DNA of 64,000 nt, taken from Amycolatopsis vancoresmycina (GTDB lineage Bacteria > Actinomycetota > Actinomycetes > Mycobacteriales > Pseudonocardiaceae). Under the pieces are notes generated by a model. That model was not told the DNA's origin. It did not search any database and saw nothing but the letters and a program-made list of their open reading frames with translations. Shown here piece after piece: positions 58,382-64,000 of this stretch (position 1 is its first letter; the number at the start of each line of letters is the position of its first letter). A program made the position numbers and the translations under genes. The stretch covers positions 542,625-606,624 of the forward strand of contig NZ_JNYY01000008.1 of NCBI RefSeq assembly GCF_000716785.1, written 5' to 3'.

Positions 58382-58601
58382 CGGCAGCAACTCCCGCAGC
58401 TCCCCTGACCCGCGGCACCGGCCCGGCGGAGCCGCGGCCGGCGCCAGGATGAGGTGCCGCCCGGGCAACCGCGGCGCTGTCCAAGACCCGTGCCGCGGTT
58501 CGCCGGCGCCGCGGAACCACCGGCCCCGCGGCACGGCCGCAGCCGGCGCACGGACCGGTGGTGCGCGGAAACTGTCGGTGGTCGCCTCTAGTGTCCCGCT
58601 C

Positions 58602-60305
58602 ATGCGTCCGGTCCAGGCACAGCTCGCCTTCGACGAGCTCGGAACCCCGTTGCGGGACACCACTTTCGTCGTCTTCGACCTCGAGACCACCGGGGCCCCG
58701 CCGGGGCCGTCGGGGATCACCGAGATCGGCGCCGTGAAGGTGCGCGGCGGCGAGGTGCTCGGCGAGTTCGCCACGCTGGTCAACCCGGGGATGGTGATCC
58801 CGCCGCAGATCGTGTCCCTGACCGGGATCACCCAGGCGATGGTGTACGACGCGCCGCCGATCGAGGAGGTGTTGCCCGCCTTCCTCGAGTTCATCGGGAG
58901 CTCGGTGCTGGTGGCGCACAACTCGGGCTTCGACACGTCGCACATGCGGGCGGCCTGCGAGGGGCACGGGTACGTGTGGCCGAAGCTGACCGTCGTCTGC
59001 ACGGTCCGGCTGGCGCGGCGGGTGGTGCCGCGGGACGAGGTCGGCCGGTACAACCTGACGGCGCTGGCGCTGCTGTTCGGGGCGAAGACGCGGCCGACCC
59101 ACCGGGCGCTGGACGACGCGCGGGCGACGGTCGACGTCCTGCATGGCCTGCTGGAACGGGTCGGCAACCTGGGCGTGCACTCCCTCGAAGAACTGATGGG
59201 GTACCTGCCGGAGGTCACCGTCGCCCAGCGGGCGAAGCGGCACCTGGCCGCGGACCTGCCGTCGGCACCGGGCGTCTACCTGTTCAAGGGGCCCAAGGAC
59301 GAGGTCCTGTACGTCGGCACGGCGAAGGACCTGCGGCGCCGCGTGCGCACCTACTTCACGGGTTCGGAGAACCGGAGCCGGATCCGGGAGATGGTCGCGC
59401 TGGCCGAGCGCGTCGACCACGTGGTGTGCGCGCACGCGCTGGAAGCGGAGGTCCGGGAGCTGCGGCTGATCTCCGCGCACCGGCCGGCGTACAACCGGCG
59501 GTCGAAGAACCGCCACCAGGGCTGGTGGATCGGCCTGACGGACGAGGCGTTCCCGCGGTTGTCGGTGGTGCGCCTGCCGCGGCCGGGGGTGCTGGGCCCG
59601 TTCCGCAACCAGGCGGACGCCCGCACGACGGCGGACACCCTGGCCGGGGCGTCGGGGCTGCGGACGTGCACCCAGCGGATCTCGCCGCGGTCGCCGAACG
59701 GGACCCCGTGCGTGCTGGCGGAGCTGGGCCGGTGCGGAGCGCCGTGCGCGGGACGGCAGAGCGTCGAGGCGTACGGCCCGGCGGTCGAGTCGGTGTCGGG
59801 CCTGATCGCGGGCCTGGACGGGCGCCCCCTGCACACGGCGGCGGCCCACGTGGAGCGGCTGGCGGAGGGCCAGCACTACGAGCAGGCGGCCCGGCACCGC
59901 GACGAGCTGTCGGCGCTGATCCGGGCACTGGGCCGGGCGCACCGCCAGGCATCGCTGGCCGCGATCGGCGAGCTGATCGCGGCCGGCCCGGACGGCGCGG
60001 GAGGCTGGGAGCTGGCGGTGATCCGCTACGGCAGGCTGGCCTCGGCGGGCGTGGCCCGGCGCGGGGTGCCGCCGATGCCGGTGGTGGAGGCGCTGGTGGC
60101 CTCGGCGGAGACGGTCCTCCCGGACCCGGGTCCCCTGCACGGGGCGCCGCCGGAGGAGGTGGGGGTGCTGCTGCGCTGGCTGGCACGCCCGGGGGTGCGG
60201 CTGGTCCGCACGACCCGCCCCTGGGCCGAACCGGCTGCGGTGGCGGGCTGGCAGGGCTGGCTGAACCTGGTGTCGGAGGCCCACTCACTGGAGCATGTCG
60301 GCTGA
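58602..60305 (+). CDS. DnaQ-type exonuclease fused to UvrC-type GIY-YIG nuclease
   Basis: A 567-residue fusion. The N-terminal DEDDh exonuclease (about 20-185) shows Exo I VVFDLETTGAPPG, Exo II VLVAHNSGFDTSHM and Exo III HRALDDARATVDVL with the catalytic His. A GIY-YIG domain (about 215-295) starts at LPSAPGVYLFKGPKDEVLYVG, with RRRVRTYF. A UvrC-like middle part follows (CTQRISPRSPNGTPC, GRCGAPCAG) including a UvrB-interaction-type stretch (EGQHYEQAARHRDELSAL). It matches Rv2191 of M. tuberculosis in layout. A role in DNA repair is inferred. ATG 58602 follows TAGTGT by 7 bases, so it may be leaderless. Confidence 0.92.
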   Translation: MRPVQAQLAFDELGTPLRDTTFVVFDLETTGAPPGPSGITEIGAVKVRGGEVLGEFATLVNPGMVIPPQIVSLTGITQAMVYDAPPIEEVLPAFLEFIGSSVLVAHNSGFDTSHMRAACEGHGYVWPKLTVVCTVRLARRVVPRDEVGRYNLTALALLFGAKTRPTHRALDDARATVDVLHGLLERVGNLGVHSLEELMGYLPEVTVAQRAKRHLAADLPSAPGVYLFKGPKDEVLYVGTAKDLRRRVRTYFTGSENRSRIREMVALAERVDHVVCAHALEAEVRELRLISAHRPAYNRRSKNRHQGWWIGLTDEAFPRLSVVRLPRPGVLGPFRNQADARTTADTLAGASGLRTCTQRISPRSPNGTPCVLAELGRCGAPCAGRQSVEAYGPAVESVSGLIAGLDGRPLHTAAAHVERLAEGQHYEQAARHRDELSALIRALGRAHRQASLAAIGELIAAGPDGAGGWELAVIRYGRLASAGVARRGVPPMPVVEALVASAETVLPDPGPLHGAPPEEVGVLLRWLARPGVRLVRTTRPWAEPAAVAGWQGWLNLVSEAHSLEHVG

Positions 60306-60315
60306 CGCACCCGCC

Positions 60316-60689
60316 TCGCGTACCCAGCCGGTCGGTCGGCGCGCCTGGAGGGTCGGCTGGCGTGCCCGGACGGTCGGTTCGCGCACCTGGAGGGTCGGTT
60401 CGCGTACCCAGCCAGTCGGCGCGTACCCGGACGGCCGGTTCGCGTACCCAACCGGCCGGTTGCCGCGCCTGGACGGTCGGTTCGCGCGCCCGGAGGTTCG
60501 CTCGCGTACCTGGACGGTCGGTTCGCGTACTCGGACGGTCGGTTCGCGCGCCGGGACGGTCGGTTCGCGTGATTCGAGGGCAACTCGCGTGATTGAGGGG
60601 GCGACTCGCGTGGCTGGAGGGGCATCTCGCGTGACTGGCGGGGCATCACTCGTGATTGGCGGGGCCACTCGCGTGGTTGAGGGAGCGGC
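60316..60689. repeat. Array B of about 18 degenerate ~21-nt units
   Basis: The 60306-60727 gap (422 bp) is almost wholly a tandem array. Units begin TCGCGTACC or TCGCGTGATT and end GGACGGTCGGT in the left two thirds, GAGGGGCATC-like in the last six units. Length is 19-23, mostly 21. The same unit types occur in array A. Because 21 is a multiple of three, heptapeptide-repeat frames run through it by chance. It lies between the DnaQ-UvrC stop and the MerR stop (convergent). Confidence 0.85.
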
Positions 60690-60727
60690 TTGCGGCTGAG
60701 CGGCTGGTGCGTGGGGTGATGTGACGG

Positions 60728-61627
60728 TTAGGCGACTGAGGTGTTCAGGGCGTCCAGGAGCCATGTGTGGGTTACCCCCATCGGGGCCGCTTCCCCCGTC
60801 ACCTTGCCCGCCAGGTGCCAGTAGCGGCGCAGCCGCGGATGGCGGTCCGCCGCCGTCCGCTGGTTCAGCGCGCGGCGGAACGCCGGGCTGTCCGCAGCAC
60901 CCCACGCCGCCGCGTGGGCCGCCACGAACCGGTCCAGTGCCAGTCCCGGCGCCGGCTGCTCCCCCGCCGCTACCTGCGGTGCCGCCGCCGAACACGCCGA
61001 ACCGACCTCCGCGTGGAGCGCGCCCAGGTCCGGGATGCGCTCGTGGCCGGCCAGTGTGCTCGCCTTCACCTGCGCGGCCAGCCCGGACGCCAGGAGCACC
61101 AGCTCCGCGTACGCCACCACCTGAGCCGTCGTCGGCTGGGCCGGGGGCTCCGGTGCGCTGATCCCCAGGAACATCCGGGCCGTCTCCGGCGGGATCGGGC
61201 CCGTTGTCATCGGACGCCACAGGCGGACCAGCGTCTCGTGCGCCGAACACCCGTCCTGGACCGCCGACAGCAGCTCGAGCCGCGCCGCGCGGTCGGCCGG
61301 TGCCGCCTCCGAGACCGCGTGGAGCACCGAGCGCCGCCAGGCCAGTGTCGCCAGCTCGCGGTCGAGCGCCGACCGCTCGGCCGCCACGGCGTCGTCGAGG
61401 GAACGGCGGCCCGCCAGGACGTCGGTGATCGGGCGCAGGCCCAGCCCGAGCCCGCGCAGCCGGCGCACCAGGGTCAGCCGGTCGATCGCCGCGCCGTCGA
61501 ACCGCCGGTGGCCGCCGGCGCTGCGGACCGGCTCCAGGACGCCCTCGTCGCAGTAGAACCGGATCGTGCGGACGGGCACGCCCGTGCGGCGCGCCAGCTC
61601 GCCGATGCCGAGTGTGTCTCCGGTCAC
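60728..61627 (-). CDS. MerR-family transcriptional regulator
   Basis: A 299-residue regulator. The N-terminal winged helix is typical (LGIGELARRTGVPVRTIRFY, CDEGVLEPVRSAGGHRRFD). A dimerisation helix (about 75-120) and a 170-residue C-terminal domain (LLASGLAAQVKASTLAGHERI, LDRFVAAHAAAWGAAD) follow, probably for ligand binding; no metal-binding Cys pair is seen. GTG 61627 lies 11 bases after GGAGG. It is divergent from the mycothiol-dependent-type gene, with only 44 bp between starts, so it probably controls that gene and itself. Confidence 0.88.
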   Translation of the reverse strand: MTGDTLGIGELARRTGVPVRTIRFYCDEGVLEPVRSAGGHRRFDGAAIDRLTLVRRLRGLGLGLRPITDVLAGRRSLDDAVAAERSALDRELATLAWRRSVLHAVSEAAPADRAARLELLSAVQDGCSAHETLVRLWRPMTTGPIPPETARMFLGISAPEPPAQPTTAQVVAYAELVLLASGLAAQVKASTLAGHERIPDLGALHAEVGSACSAAAPQVAAGEQPAPGLALDRFVAAHAAAWGAADSPAFRRALNQRTAADRHPRLRRYWHLAGKVTGEAAPMGVTHTWLLDALNTSVA

Positions 61628-61671
61628 CTTCGGTCGAACCTCCAGCCGGGTGGAATTCCTACGGTACGGCC

Positions 61672-62409
61672 ATGGACAACGCAAGACTCGCCGAAGGGCT
61701 CCGCGAACACACCGCCGGGTTCGCCGAAGCGGCCGCCGCAGCCGATCCGGACGTCCGGGTGCCGACCTGCCCGGAGTGGCCGCTGCGGGTGCTCGCCGGC
61801 CACCTCGGCCAGGCCCACCGCTGGGCCGCGAGCATCGTCCGGGAGGGCCCGTCGCCGGTGCCGGACCCGCTCGACGCCGACCCCGGCGCGCCCGGGACCT
61901 GGTCCGGCTGGCTCCGGGAAGGCGCCGCGGACCTCGAAGCCGCCGTGCAGGCCGCCGGCGACACCCCCGTGTGGACGTTCTTCGGCCCGCAGCCCGCCCG
62001 GTTCTGGCTCCGGCGGATGCTCCACGACACCACCATCCACCACGCCGACGCCGCGCTGCTCACCGGCCGGGCATTCACCGTGGCCCCGGACCTCGCGGCC
62101 GACGCGATCAGCGAGTGGCTCGAAGTGCTGGCCGACCCCGTCACGGCGAGCCTCAACCCGGACTTCGCCGAGCTCCGCGGCACCGGCCAGACCCTGCACC
62201 TGCGACCGGACGCCGGCCCGGGCTGGCTGATCACCCGCACCCCGGACGGCGTGCGCTGGACCTGGGAAACCGGCACCGCGGACGTGACGCTGGCCGGCCC
62301 CGTCGAAGACCTCCTGCTCGTGTTCACCCGGCGCCTGCCGCTGGACCGCGTCACCGTCACCGGAGACGAGGCACTCGCCGCGCACTGGCTGGCCCGCACC
62401 GCGGCGTAG
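61672..62409 (+). CDS. Maleylpyruvate isomerase/DinB-like (mycothiol-dependent type) protein
   Basis: A 245-residue protein of the MDMPI family. The N-terminal helical metal-binding part has VPTCPEWPLRVLAGHLGQAHR and FWLRRMLHDTTIHHADAAL, in which three His residues (AGHLG, LHDTT, HHADA) are placed as in DinB-like metal sites. The C-terminal domain starts near residue 165. Many members use mycothiol, but the reaction here is unknown. It is divergent from the MerR gene. TACGGT at about 61660-61665 may be its -10. Confidence 0.85.
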   Translation: MDNARLAEGLREHTAGFAEAAAAADPDVRVPTCPEWPLRVLAGHLGQAHRWAASIVREGPSPVPDPLDADPGAPGTWSGWLREGAADLEAAVQAAGDTPVWTFFGPQPARFWLRRMLHDTTIHHADAALLTGRAFTVAPDLAADAISEWLEVLADPVTASLNPDFAELRGTGQTLHLRPDAGPGWLITRTPDGVRWTWETGTADVTLAGPVEDLLLVFTRRLPLDRVTVTGDEALAAHWLARTAA

Positions 62410-62453
62410 CTAGGATCGCGAGCGACCCCGCAGACGAGTCTTGGAGGACCCAG

Positions 62454-62735
62454 GTGATCACCGCGATCGTGTTGATCCAGGCAGAGGCGGACGCGATCCC
62501 GGACGCCGCGCAGGCGATCGCCGACATCGAGGGTGTCGGCGAGGTCTACTCGTGCGCCGGGGACGTCGACCTCATCGCCACCGTGCAGGTGTCGACGCAC
62601 GAGGAGCTGGCCGACCTGATCCCCGGCCGGATCGGCAAGGTGCCGGGCGTGCTGGACACCGTCACGCACATCGCGTTCCGGTCCTACTCCCGCGCCGACA
62701 CGGAATCGGCCTTCTCGATCGGTGTCGAGGATTGA
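62454..62735 (+). CDS. Stand-alone Lrp/AsnC ligand-binding (RAM) domain protein
   Basis: A 93-residue protein made only of the RAM domain (ITAIVLIQAEADAIPDAAQA, VGEVYSCAGDVDLIATVQV, GVLDTVTHIAFRSYS). There is no DNA-binding helix-turn-helix. Such proteins bind amino acids as oligomers and may modulate Lrp regulators or enzymes. GTG 62454 follows GGAGG at 62443-62447 with 6-base spacing. Its stop overlaps the TTG start of the next gene. It is 44 bp downstream of the MDMPI-like gene. Confidence 0.88.
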   Translation: MITAIVLIQAEADAIPDAAQAIADIEGVGEVYSCAGDVDLIATVQVSTHEELADLIPGRIGKVPGVLDTVTHIAFRSYSRADTESAFSIGVED

Positions 62736-62920
62736 GCGAGCTCCCCGGCGAGCTGGCCGACGCCCTCGCCGCCGCACCGGACGCCGCGGCCCGGTTCGAG
62801 GCCCTGCCGCCCTCACACCGCCGTGAGTACGTCCAGTGGGTCGCCGAGGCCAAGAAGCCCGAGACGCGTGTCTCGAGGGCCGAGAAGACCGTCGCCCGGC
62901 TCCGCGCCGCGAAGGCGTGA
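62732..62920 (+). CDS. Small OmdA (YdeI/OmpD-associated) domain protein
   Basis: A 62-residue protein starting at TTG 62732, which overlaps the previous stop as TTGA. It contains only the OmdA helical motif (LPPSHRREYVQWVAEAKKPE, then TRVSRAEKTVARLRAAKA). The motif is related to the C-terminal part of the 147-residue protein at 27422-27865 (YSAKQRFVLPIGQAKTEETR). The DUF1905 domain is absent. Function is unknown. A strong terminator follows 5 bases after the stop. Confidence 0.75.
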   Translation: MSELPGELADALAAAPDAAARFEALPPSHRREYVQWVAEAKKPETRVSRAEKTVARLRAAKA

Positions 62921-62925
62921 AACGA

Positions 62926-62959
62926 ACGAAGGCCACCTCCCGCGGGAGGTGGCCTTCGT
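62926..62959. terminator. Bidirectional terminator between the OmdA gene and qcrB
   Basis: A perfect 34-bp palindrome (17-bp arms, 62926-62942 and 62943-62959). It lies between the convergent stops at 62920 and 62971 and should end both transcripts. Confidence 0.8.
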
Positions 62960-62970
62960 CGTGTCCGGAG

Positions 62971-64000
62971 TCAGTCCTGCTTGGCGGCCGCGGCCGTCTC
63001 CGCGGAGTCGAACTCGCCGTGCTGGCCGTGCTGGCCGTTTTCGCCACCGGAGTGCCCGTTGCCGTGGGCGCGCTGCAGCGCCACCGTCTCGTCCGCCGGG
63101 TCCGGCGACCAGAACGTGCCCGGCACGGCCGAACCGGCCGAACCCAGCTTGTTCATCTTCTTCGGCACGGACGCGCCCTGGTATTCGAGCGGGATCGCGT
63201 GGCCGTGGCTGTCGACGCCGGCCAGCGGCTGGTGGATCTCGATGAACTCACCGTGCGGCAGCCGTTTGATGATGCCGGTCTCGACGCCGTGTTCCAGCAC
63301 CTCGCGGTCCGCCCGCTGCAGGCCCAGGCAGATGCGGTACGTGAAGTAGTACGCCAGCGGCGGCACGATCAGCACGCCGATGCGGCCCGCCCAGGTCGTC
63401 GCGTTCAGCGAGATGTCGAACTGGTCGGCGATGATGTCGTTGAAGCCGGACAGCTCGATCACCATGAAGAAGCCCAGCGCCATCGCGCCCAGCGCCGTCC
63501 GGACCGGGACGTCCCGGGGCCGCTGGAGCAGGTTGTGGTGCGCGGTGTCCTTGGACAGCCTCCGCTCGATGAACGGGTAGCCCAGCAGGAGCCCGAACAG
63601 GATCGGCATGCCGATCGCGCCGGGGAAGAACACCGCCGGGATCGTGTAGTTCCCGAGGTAGACCTCCCACGCGGGCCAGATCCGGAGCATGCCGTCGGCC
63701 CAGGCCATGTACCAGTCGGGCTGCGAGCCCGCCGACACCTGCGCCGGGTTGTAGGGGCCGAAGTTCCACACCGGGTTGATCTGGAACAGCCCCGACATCA
63801 GCGCCAGCACCCCGACGACCAGGGTGAAGAACGCCCCGCCCTTGAGCGCGAAGTACGGCATGATCCGCACCCCGACGACGTTGCTCTCCTTGCGCCGCAC
63901 CCCCGGGAACTGGGTGTGCTTCTGGTACCACACCAGCGCCAGGTGCGCCCCGACCAGCGCGAGCATGATGCCCGGGATCAGCAGGATGTGCAGCGTGTAC
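62971..64000 (-). CDS. qcrB: Cytochrome bc1 complex cytochrome b subunit, C-terminal part (runs off the window)
   Basis: The last 343 residues of QcrB, the diheme cytochrome b of the actinobacterial bcc-aa3 supercomplex. Visible are the helix TLHILLIPGIMLALVGAHLAL, the quinol-site region GPYNPAQVSAGSQPDWYMAWADG, and further helices (FFTLVVGVLALMSGLF, GRIGVLIVPPLAYYFTYRI). The C-terminal tail, rich in His/Gly (HGNGHSGGENGQHGQHG), is typical of the actinobacterial form. The heme-binding N-terminal half lies outside. The gene would be preceded by qcrA and qcrC beyond the window. Confidence 0.95.
   Translation of the reverse strand, partial: YTLHILLIPGIMLALVGAHLALVWYQKHTQFPGVRRKESNVVGVRIMPYFALKGGAFFTLVVGVLALMSGLFQINPVWNFGPYNPAQVSAGSQPDWYMAWADGMLRIWPAWEVYLGNYTIPAVFFPGAIGMPILFGLLLGYPFIERRLSKDTAHHNLLQRPRDVPVRTALGAMALGFFMVIELSGFNDIIADQFDISLNATTWAGRIGVLIVPPLAYYFTYRICLGLQRADREVLEHGVETGIIKRLPHGEFIEIHQPLAGVDSHGHAIPLEYQGASVPKKMNKLGSAGSAVPGTFWSPDPADETVALQRAHGNGHSGGENGQHGQHGEFDSAETAAAAKQD

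Noticed and set aside
60306..60727. A heptapeptide-repeat protein encoded by array B
   Set aside because: Repeat units of 21 bases keep several frames open at once on both strands. No frame shows a ribosome-binding site or codon-type substitutions.
1..64000. tRNA, rRNA, transposase or integrase genes
   Set aside because: None was recognised on either strand by reading; weak resemblances were not supported.

Overview
The window is very GC-rich (about 70% or more by eye), uses many GTG/TTG starts, packs genes with 4-nt stop/start overlaps, and carries ESX/WXG100, mycothiol-type and PimB' genes. It looks like a chromosomal segment of a filamentous actinobacterium in the Pseudonocardiales (Amycolatopsis-like). 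The genus is inferred from protein flavour and was not computed.

Layout. (1) 0-1.5 kb: N-terminal part of hisD and a nitrilase-family hydrolase. (2) 1.5-19.3 kb: a type VII secretion (ESX) locus in several divergent transcription units. These are eccB with two LuxR-type response regulators; eccE; an operon of an EspC-like protein, a WXG-type protein, a WXG effector candidate, an LpqN-like protein, a YbaB-like protein and eccD; and a separate eccC. A membrane STAND/TPR gene of lower GC and a GH30 xylanase with a CebR-type operator sit inside the locus. (3) 19.3-30.3 kb: accessory block with an ALF-repeat polymorphic toxin and adjacent immunity candidate, three secreted proteins (a small one, a pseudo-trypsin with FG-GAP repeats, a complete trypsin), an OmdA-type protein, an AMP-forming ligase and a membrane protein. 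(4) 30.4-36.1 kb: second ESX part with two Esx proteins, a helical partner, a PPE-like protein, a DUF1023 hydrolase with a small partner, and a mycosin that has lost all three catalytic residues. (5) 36.2-51.3 kb: nadABC with NrtR, a Lon-N protein, an M48 peptidase, DUF2567, bsaP-bioB-bioD, two tandem SulP-carbonic anhydrase fusions and bioA. (6) 51.4-64 kb: P450/SRPBCC pair, kinase-like protein, pimB', NlpC/P60, NYN protein, DnaQ-UvrC fusion, MerR regulator with a divergent mycothiol-dependent-type protein, an AsnC-type ligand domain, and the C-terminal part of qcrB.

How they work together. EccB, EccC, EccD, EccE and mycosin form the secretion machine. The Esx, EspC-like, WXG and DUF1023 proteins are likely cargo or chaperones. 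The nad and bio genes make NAD and biotin. From remembered gene order, bioB-bsaP-DUF2567-NrtR-nadABC-hisD matches the Mycobacterium tuberculosis Rv1589-Rv1599 region, and pimB'-NlpC-DnaQ/UvrC-qcrB matches Rv2188c-Rv2196. The ESX/toxin material therefore appears as about 35 kb sitting between nadC and hisD.

Non-coding structure is unusually rich: three copies of a long conserved palindrome placed right after stop codons, two arrays of degenerate ~21-nt units 26 kb apart, a duplicated eccE 3' end flanking the STAND/TPR gene, an operator overlapping the nrtR start codon, and long perfect terminators. I saw no rRNA, tRNA, CRISPR array, transposase or integrase gene.
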